Position numbers and translations under genes: made by a program
The notes under the pieces: generated by a model
What the model was told of the DNA's origin: nothing
The model's input: only the letters and a program-made list of their open reading frames with translations
Databases searched by the model: none
Source: Ogataea parapolymorpha DL-1
Lineage: Eukaryota; Ascomycota; Pichiomycetes; Pichiales; Pichiaceae
Direction of reading: 5' to 3'
Assembly: GCF_000187245.1 (NCBI RefSeq)
Contig: NC_027861.1
Location: 1,054,001-1,118,000 of the forward strand
Length of the DNA: 64,000 bases
Shown here: positions 39,665-49,094 of the stretch, piece after piece
Layout: the number at the start of each line of letters is the position of its first letter
How positions within the stretch are numbered: the first letter of the stretch is position 1

Positions 39665-41251
39665 CTAGACCTTCTCTTCACACGTGTCGTCTGATTTGTC
39701 CTCCGAGTCTTCCACTGTGTTCTCATCTTGCGAGGCCGCAACTGGTCTCGTGTTTTTGGAGAACACCATCATCACCAGCTCAAGCGCGAAGCACGCCACA
39801 GTGAACCACAGTGCATTGACACATTTGGTCTGCACGTAGTCCTTGGTGTAGGTTTTTGTGGAGTCGAGTGCGCCGATGATAGACGAGGCAATAGCTGTAC
39901 CGAGGCAAATGCCGATCTGGCCAATGGTCTGGAAAATGCCCGTCACGTTTCCTTGGAGGTGCAGCGGAGTCTCGGAAAGCAGAGCAAGCAGGTACACCTG
40001 ATAAAACAGGTTAGTTCCATAACCATACAGCAGCTGGGGCACAAACTCGTAGATCCAGAATGAGTTCTTGTTGGTGTGGTCGATTCTGGTGATCCAGATG
40101 GACGTGCCGAGACACACGGCGGCAGACCAGATGAGCAGCGGCTTGCTACCAATTTTCTGCTGCAACCACGGTCTGTAGATCACTGCGCCGATGATGATAC
40201 CTGCAGACGTGCAGAACACCTTTCCTGCCGAGAGCACGGCAGAGTTGCCGTCGACAAACTCGTGGTAGAGCAGCAGCGATGTCATGAGCGCGGTGAACCC
40301 GGCGTAATTGGCCGTGAGGCCGACCAGGAAGGGCACAAAATTCGTGATTTTCACCACATCTGCCGGGAACAGCACGACCAGCTTGGCTCTGTAGGTGTCA
40401 AGCGTCGGGTGTCTTTTCTGGTACGGTCTGACGTAGACGTTTTCGAAGAGGAGCACGCCCAGCACCATGACGAAGCCGACCGGGATGGTAACATACACTT
40501 TAGGCGACCGCCAGCGGGTGCCTGCCTCTGTGAGACCGCAGATGATGAGCAGCAGGCCGCCAACAAGGAAGATGGCACCGCCGTAGTTGAGGTACTTGGA
40601 GCTCAAGAGGTGGTGTTCTCTGGTTTTTTCCACGGGGACGACAATGAAAAAGAGCACGATGGAGGTCAGAAAGCTAATGGCAAACGAGAAATAGAAGAAT
40701 GCGCGGTAGCCGATGCTGGTGAGCGAGAATGCGCCGCCAAGCACGACTCCAAGCCCGAGCGACGCGCATAGAGCCAGCATCAAGTAGTTGATGGCGGTGC
40801 CGAGCTTCGGGCCCTGGAAGTAATTGCCGCAAATGCCCACGGCGCTCGGGATGAGCGAGGCGCCGGCTATGCCCTGGAACGCACGGAACACAATCAGCGG
40901 GATGATGTTGCTGGTGATGACGGCGCAAATGAGGTTCATGATGGACATCACAAACAGCCCGATCGTGAACACCTTGTGCAGGCCATGGACGTCGCCCAGC
41001 TTGCCAAATAGCAAGATAAATGCGCCCAGCGTGAGGGCGTACGCGGAAACCACCCAGGTGGCGTCGGCGGTGCTGGCTCCCATCTCTTTCTGCAGACTCT
41101 CGGTCATGCTGAACGCAGCGGCCACGTTGAGGTTGTCCATGGTGGCGCCCAGCAGGATGAAGCCATACGAGAGCTCCTTGGACCGGTACTTGTCGTCGAC
41201 GAGGTTGCGCACTCTGAGCAACGAAGCGGTAGCAGAACTGAGGAACTTCAT
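39665..41251 (-). CDS. DHA2-type MFS drug/metabolite exporter (Atr1-like)
   Basis: 528 residues with about 14 hydrophobic spans, the DHA2 layout. The first span ends in LGATMDNLNVAAAFSMTESL. Motif A is FGKLGDVHGLHKVF, and motif C-like residues are in LGLGVVLGGAFS. FLVGLTANYAGFTALMTS and QIGICLGTAIAS fit the Atr1/YMR279C branch, which exports aminotriazole, borate and other small compounds. The substrate is unknown. The tail is acidic (ENTVEDSEDKSDDTCEE). ATG at 41251. It lies in a run of minus-strand accessory genes. Confidence 0.85.
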   Translation of the reverse strand: MKFLSSATASLLRVRNLVDDKYRSKELSYGFILLGATMDNLNVAAAFSMTESLQKEMGASTADATWVVSAYALTLGAFILLFGKLGDVHGLHKVFTIGLFVMSIMNLICAVITSNIIPLIVFRAFQGIAGASLIPSAVGICGNYFQGPKLGTAINYLMLALCASLGLGVVLGGAFSLTSIGYRAFFYFSFAISFLTSIVLFFIVVPVEKTREHHLLSSKYLNYGGAIFLVGGLLLIICGLTEAGTRWRSPKVYVTIPVGFVMVLGVLLFENVYVRPYQKRHPTLDTYRAKLVVLFPADVVKITNFVPFLVGLTANYAGFTALMTSLLLYHEFVDGNSAVLSAGKVFCTSAGIIIGAVIYRPWLQQKIGSKPLLIWSAAVCLGTSIWITRIDHTNKNSFWIYEFVPQLLYGYGTNLFYQVYLLALLSETPLHLQGNVTGIFQTIGQIGICLGTAIASSIIGALDSTKTYTKDYVQTKCVNALWFTVACFALELVMMVFSKNTRPVAASQDENTVEDSEDKSDDTCEEKV

Positions 41252-41440
41252 TGCAGGTTCTCAGTGGAACCAGCGGGACTTATATAGCTGTCTGGGTTGA
41301 GAGCCGCAGATAGTATCTGACAAATCCATTTGCCACATTATTGCAACACAGGGCAACAACTAGTGCCTGGCAATTTCTTGTCTCCGAGAAGAGACGGAAA
41401 TAATAAGGCTAAAGCCCAGCAAACAATGCACAATATGTGA

Positions 41441-42241
41441 CTACAGCCTTCCATGAAAAAGTTCCACCATGCACCTCCCAATTTCGACGCCGTCGTTGGA
41501 TAGGCTCGCGTTTCGGCTCTTTGCGTCGTTGTACAGCGCAGCGTCCACCTGGCCTGCTCTGCGCCGCGACTCGACTAGCACCTCGCCACACGCGGTGGTG
41601 AACTCGGGATGACCTTGGAACGTGAGCACTCGGTGCTTCTTGTATAGGCCCTGGCACCCACACGCAGCCGACGAGCCCACGTTCACGTAACCCGGCGGTA
41701 GATTTGCCGGGTTAGTCAGCACCTCGTCCTGGTGCATCTCCATCACGGTGAAATTGTTTTTTCCAGAATTACTAATCAGGGGACGGAGATTTATCGCCGA
41801 GTTGATTTGCACCTGTGTGAGCCCCATTTCCCAGCCGCGCGGACTGCGTCCCACTGCGAGCCCCAGAGCCGTCGCAACAAGTTGGTGTCCGAAACAAGAC
41901 GCTGTGATCGGGAACTGGTACTCTTGCAGACACATTCTCACAAACTCGCGCAGCCGGTCGATCCACGGGGAGTTAGCAAACGCATCCGAGCGAGAACCCG
42001 TCAGGTACAGGCCCTGACAGCGTTGCAGCTCCTCGGCCGTCGGATACTCCATTTTGCTGATCACGTCGTACTTGCGGAACAATGTGTCTGTCATGCCTGC
42101 TGCGCGAAAGAGCGCTATTGCCTGGTCGCCAAAATCGCCAAACTCGCTGAGCGCGTCGATTGGCGTGTCACACACCAGTATCGCCACAAACGCGTCGTCC
42201 ATTGACTTCCCCGGGGCCAGGATCTTATCTTTATATTCCAT
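41441..42241 (-). CDS. Class I glutamine-amidotransferase-like protein
   Basis: 266 residues, a free-standing GATase1 domain. The nucleophile is Cys116 in ITASCFGHQLVA, with His211 and Glu213 in TFQGHPEFTT, so the triad is complete. Stand-alone relatives include S. cerevisiae YLR126C and bacterial PuuD/GuaA-like hydrolases of gamma-glutamyl compounds or glutamine. The role is unknown; gamma-glutamyl hydrolysis would fit a region that also holds 5-oxoprolinase. ATG at 42241, with a GTCACGTGAC palindrome 63-72 bp upstream. Confidence 0.85.
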   Translation of the reverse strand: MEYKDKILAPGKSMDDAFVAILVCDTPIDALSEFGDFGDQAIALFRAAGMTDTLFRKYDVISKMEYPTAEELQRCQGLYLTGSRSDAFANSPWIDRLREFVRMCLQEYQFPITASCFGHQLVATALGLAVGRSPRGWEMGLTQVQINSAINLRPLISNSGKNNFTVMEMHQDEVLTNPANLPPGYVNVGSSAACGCQGLYKKHRVLTFQGHPEFTTACGEVLVESRRRAGQVDAALYNDAKSRNASLSNDGVEIGRCMVELFHGRL

Positions 42242-42303
42242 TTATTTCGGACCCATATCGCGCCTGCCTTTTTGGGAGCGATTTTTTTTTCTCTCTTTCG
42301 CCA

Positions 42304-42313
42304 GTCACGTGAC
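42304..42313. promoter_or_regulatory. GTCACGTGAC palindrome (Cbf1-type E-box)
   Basis: A perfect 10-bp palindrome with core CACGTG, upstream of the amidotransferase-like gene on the minus strand. It overlaps the stop codon (42305-42307) of the neighbouring Zn2Cys6 gene. The form RTCACRTG is preferred by Cbf1 in budding yeasts. Confidence 0.55.
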
Positions 42314-44059
42314 CAAAAGAGCAGAGAGCATCTCGTCGACCGACACGTTGGCCGCAAAGCCCTGGTGTGTGGTTGCCGGGCCATCTGTGCGGTATCGTGC
42401 CAGCAGCGGCTGCTCGCTGCCGTCCAGGGCTTCCAGCAACGCCAGCGTCTGTGCCAGGAACAGCCTGCCGAGCCGCGCTCCGTCGCACTGCGCCAGGCCG
42501 TGCATCACGGCGAGCGCATGGTCTATGTGGAACCGCGTGGTTTCGTGCACGCCGAAAGTCACGTTGAACAACACGAGCGTGGCCACCGCACTGTATAGAT
42601 ACTCCAAATCGGAGCGGCCGCCCTGCACAAATTGGCCGCTCTCCCACAGGCTCCAGAGACACCGCACGGTGTTCATGGAGGCCTGGAACGACGCGTTGAG
42701 CAGCGAGAGCTCTGTGCTTGGGCAGTCTTGCAGGCTCATGAAGCCGCGGCCGCGCTGGGCGACGGAGTGCTCGAGCAGCAGCGGGCGCACGGCGAGATTC
42801 AGGCCCTGGAAGTACTCGAGCATGATATTGGCCGTGGCGCGCGAGTTGTGCACCTCCTTGAGACTATAGTCGCAGTCGACGCTCTCGTGCACAGCACGCT
42901 TCCACCGCAGCAGACCCACCACCATCTCGCGCACCGTGGCTATACAGTTGGGTGGTGCCGGGTGCAGCTTACGTAAGACCATACAGTTGAGTTTGGTCAC
43001 GGCAATGAGTTCGAGCTGCGGTTCCGGGTCTGGGAACACGAACGGGTGCTGGTGTTCGAAGCGGGCAGTGCCAGGCAGCTCGCACCGGAGAATGTGGTCG
43101 TGCAGCAGCACCGGCGAGCCCTGGGCTGCGGCGATCACGCGTTCCTGAACGTATATTGTCCAGAGCAGCCGGCGGCGGTGCTCTGTGGCGGCGGAGTGGT
43201 CCTGTTCGGCGTCGCAGTGGTACTGGCGTGTGAGTGCGAGACGCGCGGCTTGCAAAGTATAACTGGCGGCGTCGAGGCCGCGCGTCTGGAGGAGGAAGTA
43301 GCTGTACAGCAGCAGCGTCTCGAGGCCGTCTATGTCTGCGACATTGTGAACTGTTCCCGAAGCCAGGAGCAGTCCGGACAGCCGGATTGGAGTGGCACAC
43401 GGTCTGGGGTGTTGGAACAGCTCGGAAAGGGCGAGAACGAGTTCGAGTTGGCAGATGGCGAGCGCGCTGGCGTGCGAGGGCAGGCTGTCGATTTCGTCGG
43501 CGTCGTATAACTCGTACAATTTTTGTTTGAGCACGCCGCTGTTGAGAAAGTAATAGCCGGCGGTGTACGCTTCAAACGTGTCGATGGCGGCGAGCGCGTC
43601 GTTGTAGAAGGGCAAAAACACTTGTGCGGCAGCCGTGCCGACGGCGACGTTGCAGATGTGGCCGATCTTGGACACAACAACGGTTATACTGGTTATGGCT
43701 GCCGGGTTATCTTTCAAAAGTGCGCTGTGCAGCTCGGTGTCGACAAGAGTGTGGCCCTTGGATGGCGCCGCGTCATCGAGCAGTGCGCGCAGCCGTGCGT
43801 TTTCGGCCGCGAGCTGTGCCGCGTGGTCGTGCATTTCTGTCACGACGGACTCCTTGAGAAGCACCTTGCGCTCGGCCTGCTGGTACTCGCACTTCTTGCG
43901 CGCGGCCGCACACTGGGAGCAGGGACCCCCATTGCCGTCACACTTGGCGTGCCGGCGGCGGCAGCGCACACACGCCGGCTGGCCGCTGCGCTTGGTGGGC
44001 GGCTTTTTGGGTTTTTGAATAGAAAACTTGATTTGGCGGGTCTCTTTATTGAGCACCAT
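42305..44059 (-). CDS. Zn2Cys6 transcription factor
   Basis: 584 residues. The zinc cluster has Cys30, Cys33, Cys40, Cys47, Cys50 and Cys57 (PACVRCRRRHAKCDGNGGPC then QCAAARKKC), with standard spacing 2-6-6-2-6. A coiled-coil-like heptad stretch follows at about 65-95 (VVTEMHDHAAQLAAENARL), then a fungal-specific regulatory domain. The gene is GC-rich, unlike the regulators near 50-54 kb. Two overlapping GATAAG sites (44075-44085, minus orientation) lie 16-26 bp upstream of the ATG. Candidate targets are the flanking amidotransferase-like gene and isocitrate-lyase-like genes. Confidence 0.9.
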   Translation of the reverse strand: MVLNKETRQIKFSIQKPKKPPTKRSGQPACVRCRRRHAKCDGNGGPCSQCAAARKKCEYQQAERKVLLKESVVTEMHDHAAQLAAENARLRALLDDAAPSKGHTLVDTELHSALLKDNPAAITSITVVVSKIGHICNVAVGTAAAQVFLPFYNDALAAIDTFEAYTAGYYFLNSGVLKQKLYELYDADEIDSLPSHASALAICQLELVLALSELFQHPRPCATPIRLSGLLLASGTVHNVADIDGLETLLLYSYFLLQTRGLDAASYTLQAARLALTRQYHCDAEQDHSAATEHRRRLLWTIYVQERVIAAAQGSPVLLHDHILRCELPGTARFEHQHPFVFPDPEPQLELIAVTKLNCMVLRKLHPAPPNCIATVREMVVGLLRWKRAVHESVDCDYSLKEVHNSRATANIMLEYFQGLNLAVRPLLLEHSVAQRGRGFMSLQDCPSTELSLLNASFQASMNTVRCLWSLWESGQFVQGGRSDLEYLYSAVATLVLFNVTFGVHETTRFHIDHALAVMHGLAQCDGARLGRLFLAQTLALLEALDGSEQPLLARYRTDGPATTHQGFAANVSVDEMLSALLVT

Positions 44060-44109
44060 AAAGAAAAAAAAGTGCTTATCTTATCAATAAAAAAAAACCT
44101 TAGTGTAAT

Positions 44110-45657
44110 TTAGTTATTCATAGTTATATCCATACTGTTGGCCACGTTCAGACACTCATCGGCAAAGTAGTTTCCGCCCCACGGGGTGCCGCTGTGGTCG
44201 TGGCCACCCGCCAGCGACGGCCGCTGTACGTCGCGTACATAACCGGCAATACCCTCCTTCTTGAACATCCGTGCAAACTCGTACACGTACATGTTGACAC
44301 CCTGGAGCGCAAAGATCGGCTGTGTCTGGAACACAATACCCATTTCTGCAAGCCGCATGGGCAGATCACATACCTCCTGCCACGTATAGCCTGCCGCTTC
44401 GTAGTCGAAACTGCCCGTGAAGCCGAACCCAAAACAGCGCTCGCTGTCGACGGCGCGCAGAGCCGTGTGGATCTCGACGATATCGCGCCAAACAGGCGTG
44501 TCCATGCGCGCCCACGTAGTATCTGTGAGCGGCATGGCTGCCACAGCGCGCTCTATAACTGCCTGTGGACACGCCTTGTACAGGTACTGTCCGACGCTGG
44601 TGCGGGCCACGTCCCAGTCGAAGTAAATTTTGGTGGCCACCGTTTTTTCGGCAAAAGAGCGCATCTCGTCCAAGCTGGGCGCAGGACGGGTTTCAAAAAG
44701 CCGGCAGAATGCTGCATACTCCTCTGTCGTAGCCACTTGCTTGACGGCCTCTGGGAACGTCATAACTCTGGCCTGTTGGAGCCACCGGGCACGCGCTTCA
44801 GCGGCGTTCTCGCCCTGTTCGAGCGCACGGTTCATGGCCCGGATAAACGACTCCACCCCGGCCACCGTGGCCCCGCGTACGTACTTGTGGTCCCGTTCAT
44901 CCACCACGGAAGTAATAAACTCGGCGTGGTAGCAGTCTACGCGTGACATGAGCAACATCTCGGATCCTAGCACGTCCAGCTGGAACCGTGCCGCGGTCAG
45001 CCGGCGCAGGTACTCGCTTAGCGGGACGACTGTACGGCCTACTTTTTCGGTGAATTTCTTGAGCCCGATGGCCAGATCATCGTAGTGCACCATCGCCGTG
45101 CCGGCCTCTGCAAACATCTTGGTCTGTTTCATTATGGCCGTCACGCTGCCAAAGCCCATGTCGCCGTCTGCCACCATCGGCAGCAGATAGTCGTAGATGG
45201 GGAGTTCTGCCTGCTCCGCGATAGAGCGGCCGAGATAGTAGGACTTTTGTCTGCGATCGTGAAATAACTGAGTCTTAAAAAGCCGTGCCACAACCCTCGG
45301 CACCGTGTCGCTCGGATAGTCCGCGTGGTCACGGCCAATTTCGTCTGCCACTTGCAGAGCAGACACACCACCTGAAACGTACACGGCCTCGATTCCGGCA
45401 CGGGACATCTGCGACGCGGTGGCCGGGTCGACACAGCCAAACGTGAGCAGCGGCGTGCATTCCTTGCGATGCTTGTTTAGCAGCTGCCATAGCTTGTTGC
45501 CTTGCACAGACGAGACGTGGTCAATGTGCACGGAGCTGCGCATAGCGGCAACTTTTTCGGCCGAGTACGGTCTCTGGAGGTGTTTTTGGCGGGCCGACTG
45601 CCAAGACTGCTTTATCTCGGACACGTCGGTCTCAAACTGCGCAATTAGGTTGCTCAT
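44110..45657 (-). CDS. Isocitrate lyase-fold protein A with altered active site
   Basis: 515 residues, aligning end to end with isocitrate lyases. The metal-binding region is kept as DGDMGFG (164-170; DADTGHG in ICL). The signature KKCGH followed by VxVP is replaced without a gap by KKFTE (200-204) followed by TVVP. The NxSPSFNW block becomes FTGSFDY (413-419), the SGWQ loop becomes SGGVS, and the LAGLHT region becomes FALQGV. Canonical isocitrate or methylisocitrate cleavage is therefore unlikely. FDWDVAR is kept. There is no peroxisomal SKL tail (it ends DITMNN) and no presequence. It is a tandem paralogue of the next gene, with 103 bp between them. Confidence 0.88.
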   Translation of the reverse strand: MSNLIAQFETDVSEIKQSWQSARQKHLQRPYSAEKVAAMRSSVHIDHVSSVQGNKLWQLLNKHRKECTPLLTFGCVDPATASQMSRAGIEAVYVSGGVSALQVADEIGRDHADYPSDTVPRVVARLFKTQLFHDRRQKSYYLGRSIAEQAELPIYDYLLPMVADGDMGFGSVTAIMKQTKMFAEAGTAMVHYDDLAIGLKKFTEKVGRTVVPLSEYLRRLTAARFQLDVLGSEMLLMSRVDCYHAEFITSVVDERDHKYVRGATVAGVESFIRAMNRALEQGENAAEARARWLQQARVMTFPEAVKQVATTEEYAAFCRLFETRPAPSLDEMRSFAEKTVATKIYFDWDVARTSVGQYLYKACPQAVIERAVAAMPLTDTTWARMDTPVWRDIVEIHTALRAVDSERCFGFGFTGSFDYEAAGYTWQEVCDLPMRLAEMGIVFQTQPIFALQGVNMYVYEFARMFKKEGIAGYVRDVQRPSLAGGHDHSGTPWGGNYFADECLNVANSMDITMNN

Positions 45658-45760
45658 GTTGCTACAAAAGGGGACAATAAACTCGAGTTATATGTGTGTT
45701 ATCTCCATTTCCTAAACAGGCAGGAGGATGTGCTGTTCCTATCACCCTCCAAATCAGGAC

Positions 45761-47317
45761 TCAGAACGGCAAAGTCACGTCCAGGGAGTCGGCTGCAAAC
45801 ATCTGGTCATCCGACAATTTGGCGCCGCACCACGAAGTCTCAAATCCGTCGGTGTTGTTCTTCTTGCAGAACTGAATAATGTCGCGGTCATAACCGTAGA
45901 TTCCCTCCTTCTTGAACATCTTGCCAAACTCAAGGCTCACCATGTTCAAACCCTGGCACGCGTAGATTGGCTGCGTCTGGAATACAATGCCCAACTTGGC
46001 AAGCTCCCAGTGCAGGTTTTTGAACTGCTCCTCAGTGAACCCTGCTGCATAGTAGTCGTAGCGGCCAGTATAACCAAACCCGTACGCTCTACGGTTATCA
46101 ATTGCCCGCAGTTTTTCGTGGAACTCCACAATCTCGCCCCATTTGGGAGCGTCCATGCGAGCCCAGGTGGTGTCCGTCACAGGTAATGCGGCAATGGCAC
46201 GGTCAATAACGTGTTCCAGGGTGTGCTTGAAGAAGTATTGGCCGTCCGTGGACCGTGCAGCCTCCCAGTCGAAGAAGACTGGCTTGGAAACTGTCTTTGC
46301 AGCATGGGCCCTTCTCTCGGTTATACTCTTGAACTTGGAATTCTTGAACAGAGCCATGTACGCTGCATACTCCTCTGGCGTGGCGACCTGCTGGACCGCC
46401 TCGTCAAAAGTCATCAGTCCGGCCTTCTCCAGCCACGCCTTGCGCGTGCTTTTGTAATCGCGGCCTTCCCGCTGTGCCTTCACCATTGTCGCCAACAGCG
46501 GCTCGCACTCAGGATTTGTCACACCTTGTACATAACCGTGGTCACGTGGATCGATAACCGAGGTAATGTACTCGGCGTGCAGCGAGTCGGCACGGCCCAT
46601 GAGCAACGTCTCTGCGCCCATGAGGTCCAACTGGAACCGCGCGGCCGTAAGCCTTTTGAGATACTCGCACGTAGGCACCACAGTTCTGCCTTCGCCGATC
46701 GTGAATCGCTTCATTCCGATGGCCAGGTCGTCAAGATGGAACATAGCCACGCCTGCCTCCACGAACTTCTTGGTGAGTTTCATGATTCCCGTGGTGCTGC
46801 CAAAACCCATATCGCCATCGGCAATGAGTGGCACCAAGTAGTCAATTTCTGGTGTGACAGCAAGTTCCTCAGGGGTCATCAAGGACCGTAAATGGTTCTG
46901 GCGCCGGTCATGCCATAACTGCGAGTTGACAAGTTTTTGCACTGTGTTGGGGACCGTGTCCCAGGGATAGTCGGCCGTATCCATTGATGGCTCGGCCACG
47001 TTGGAAAAACCGCACACGGCCCCACTGACATAACCGATCTCGAGTCCTGCCTTGGACAGCTGGGACAGCAGAATTGGGTCCACTGCGCCGTAAGTGAGCA
47101 AGGGCTCCTGCTTGGCAACTTTCTCCTCGAATAACTTCCACAACTTGATGGCTTGCTGTGAGGACACATGGTGGTTTAGTTCAATGGAGTTTCTCATTCT
47201 GGCCACATCGAGGGCCGAGTAGGGCCGCTGGAGCCTGCTTTGTTTTTCAGATTTCCACCAATTCTCGATTTTTTCCACCTCCGCCTGGAGCCTGTTATCT
47301 CTGGTTGCCACTGTCAT
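45761..47317 (-). CDS. Isocitrate lyase-fold protein B with altered active site
   Basis: 518 residues, clearly paralogous to protein A. It keeps DGDMGFG (167-173) and FDWEAAR, but has KRFTI (203-207) in place of KKCGH, YTGRYDY (416-422) in place of the SPSFNW block, SGAVC for the SGWQ loop, and YACQGLN for LAGLHTN. The shared Phe-Thr and TG(S/R)(F/Y)DY substitutions show that both copies descend from one already altered ancestor. The open frame extends to a TTG at 47344; the first ATG is at 47317 (MTVATRDNRL). It is divergent from a DAL5-type transporter over a 207-bp promoter. An ICL-superfamily lyase or hydrolase on another 2-oxo or hydroxy acid is plausible, but the substrate is unknown. 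Confidence 0.88.
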   Translation of the reverse strand: MTVATRDNRLQAEVEKIENWWKSEKQSRLQRPYSALDVARMRNSIELNHHVSSQQAIKLWKLFEEKVAKQEPLLTYGAVDPILLSQLSKAGLEIGYVSGAVCGFSNVAEPSMDTADYPWDTVPNTVQKLVNSQLWHDRRQNHLRSLMTPEELAVTPEIDYLVPLIADGDMGFGSTTGIMKLTKKFVEAGVAMFHLDDLAIGMKRFTIGEGRTVVPTCEYLKRLTAARFQLDLMGAETLLMGRADSLHAEYITSVIDPRDHGYVQGVTNPECEPLLATMVKAQREGRDYKSTRKAWLEKAGLMTFDEAVQQVATPEEYAAYMALFKNSKFKSITERRAHAAKTVSKPVFFDWEAARSTDGQYFFKHTLEHVIDRAIAALPVTDTTWARMDAPKWGEIVEFHEKLRAIDNRRAYGFGYTGRYDYYAAGFTEEQFKNLHWELAKLGIVFQTQPIYACQGLNMVSLEFGKMFKKEGIYGYDRDIIQFCKKNNTDGFETSWCGAKLSDDQMFAADSLDVTLPF

Positions 47318-47524
47318 GATAACCCAACAAGGCTCCGGGCCCAAACATTTATAACCACCGTCGAGATAGGCCCACTTCCCAAAGGGGTAATTTCGGATGT
47401 GTCCTCCAAAGCTTATCAGTTATCGCCAATGTTGGGGTCGCAGATATCCAGATAGCAAGGGTGGCACGAAGAGGGGCCGTCGGAGCCTATAAAAGCACAT
47501 GGCGCCACCCTTGGATCTGCAACG
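47318..47524. promoter_or_regulatory. Divergent promoter of ICL-like protein B and DAL5-type transporter
   Basis: 207 bp. AGGCTCCG at 47330-47337 and its exact inverse CGGAGCCT at 47481-47488 lie near the two ends, each beside a TATA-like element (TTATAA on the minus side near 47345; TATAAAAG at 47488-47495 on the plus side). CCGTCGG overlaps the second copy (47477-47483). CTTATC (GATAAG) is at 47413-47418, and GTTATC follows. The layout suggests one zinc-cluster activator acting on both genes plus nitrogen control. Confidence 0.6.
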
Positions 47525-49063
47525 ATGGCAGAGAAATTAGCAGGCAACGTGAGTGTCAAGGATATCAGTATGGCCTCTGTGGAGGAGGCTCCCTCTGTGG
47601 TGGTGGAAGAGGGCGACGACATTGGTGCCAAGTATGTCCATCTAATTAAGGACGGTTATACGAAAAAGGAGCTGCGCAGAGCCAGGTGGAAGGTCGATCT
47701 CAATCTTGTGCCATTTCTATGGCTCAACGTCTCTATCGCCGCCATGGACAAAGTGACCTCCGCTACGGCCGCTTTGTACGGGCTCAAGACCGACCTCAAC
47801 TTGAAAGGAGATGAGTACAGCTGGATCGGCTCCTCGTTCTACTTTGGTTATCTTCTTTTTTGTTTCCCAGCGGGCTGGTTATTGCAGAAATTCCCCATCA
47901 TAAGTGTGGGCTCGGTGTGCTTCATCTTATGGGGAATCATTCTGATTGGTTCTGGTTTTGCAAAGGCATTTGTGCCAATGATTGTGAGCCGTGTGCTGCT
48001 TGGTGTTCTTGAATCTCCCGTCGTGGCCATGACACTGCTGGTTATTTCTTCATTCTATACCCGTGAAGACCAGCCGTTGAGAACCGGTCTGATGTACACT
48101 GGGTTATCGACGCTGTTCACAGGGCCGATCGGTTACGCTGTCGGAGGTTATACCCATGTCTCCTACTCGCCATGGAGAGCTTTCTACTGGATAACAGGTG
48201 CCATGTCCATCGGATGGGGAGTTATCATTTATTTCCTGCTACCAAGCTCACCCGCAAATTGCTTTTGGTTATCTGAAAAAGAGAAGGCCATAATCATCCA
48301 CCAGGTGAAGAAAAACCAAACAGGCATCAAGTCTAAGAAGTGGAAGTGGGAGCAGTTCAGAGAGGCGCTTTTGGACCCAAAAGTCTGGGTCATGTTTTTC
48401 TTCCAGATCTTTATCTCGATTCCGAACGGTGGACTTACCAACTTTTCTCCGTTGATTGTGAAAGGCCTCGGATGGTCATCGCGTTATTCCGCGCTGCTGG
48501 GAACTGTCAACGGAGTTATGCAGACGGCTTCCTCCTGGTTCACCACATTCACAATATTCTTTATCGAAAAGAAATGGCCGAATGCCAAATCCAGAGGCTT
48601 TGTCATGATCGGCTACCTGATCCCGGCCCTAATCTCCGCCATATTGCTGTACAAGCTTCCATACACCAACTACACAGGCCGTCTTGTTTCGCTCTATTTT
48701 TCATTCTTTTATTTGGGCCCTTATATCGCCTCTTTGACGCTGATCCAGGCCAACACCGCTGGTTATACGAAGAAGGTCACATGCAATGCTCTTTACTTCA
48801 TTGCGTACTCTGTGTCCAACATTATCGGCCCGCAGTTCTTCAAAGCCGACCAAGCTCCTTCTTATTCGCTGGGAATTGGTTCTATTTTCGGGGCGTACGC
48901 TTTGAGCATTTTCTCGCTGCTGCTGTACATGTTCCTGTGTTATCGTGATAACTGCAGGCGTGAGGAAAAAGATCCCGGCGCTCTCAAAGTGGAGGACCAT
49001 AACGATACCGACTTTAAGGACCTCACGGATTTGCAAAACATCCACTTCCGGTATAAGTGGTAG
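47525..49063 (+). CDS. DAL5-family MFS transporter
   Basis: 512 residues with about 12 spans. Core motifs are KVDLNLVPFLWLNVSIAAMD, the position where DAL5 relatives have LDR(T/S)N, then SSFYFGYLLFCFPAGWLLQ and the VLLGVLESPVVAMTLLVISSF segment. WSSRYSALLGTVNGVMQ and ANTAGYTKKV are typical of the allantoate permease branch. Substrates are organic anions, unknown here. It shares a short divergent promoter with ICL-like protein B, so it may import that pathway's substrate. Many codons end in A/T (GGT-TAT pairs), unlike the GC-rich ICL-like genes next to it. Confidence 0.9.
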   Translation: MAEKLAGNVSVKDISMASVEEAPSVVVEEGDDIGAKYVHLIKDGYTKKELRRARWKVDLNLVPFLWLNVSIAAMDKVTSATAALYGLKTDLNLKGDEYSWIGSSFYFGYLLFCFPAGWLLQKFPIISVGSVCFILWGIILIGSGFAKAFVPMIVSRVLLGVLESPVVAMTLLVISSFYTREDQPLRTGLMYTGLSTLFTGPIGYAVGGYTHVSYSPWRAFYWITGAMSIGWGVIIYFLLPSSPANCFWLSEKEKAIIIHQVKKNQTGIKSKKWKWEQFREALLDPKVWVMFFFQIFISIPNGGLTNFSPLIVKGLGWSSRYSALLGTVNGVMQTASSWFTTFTIFFIEKKWPNAKSRGFVMIGYLIPALISAILLYKLPYTNYTGRLVSLYFSFFYLGPYIASLTLIQANTAGYTKKVTCNALYFIAYSVSNIIGPQFFKADQAPSYSLGIGSIFGAYALSIFSLLLYMFLCYRDNCRREEKDPGALKVEDHNDTDFKDLTDLQNIHFRYKW

Positions 49064-49094
49064 AGATAGTCACACCTTTTAAATATGGATAGTT

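Noticed and set aside
44110..47317. Annotating the pair as ordinary ICL1/ICL2 or methylisocitrate lyase
   Set aside because: Both lack KKCGH and several other active-site blocks, so the standard activity should not be assigned.
35428..47317. Phosphonate-degradation pathway, because PhyH-type dioxygenases and the PEP mutase superfamily both occur in it
   Set aside because: The ICL-fold proteins have full ICL length and architecture rather than the shorter PEP mutase/phosphonopyruvate hydrolase form, and no other phosphonate gene is present.
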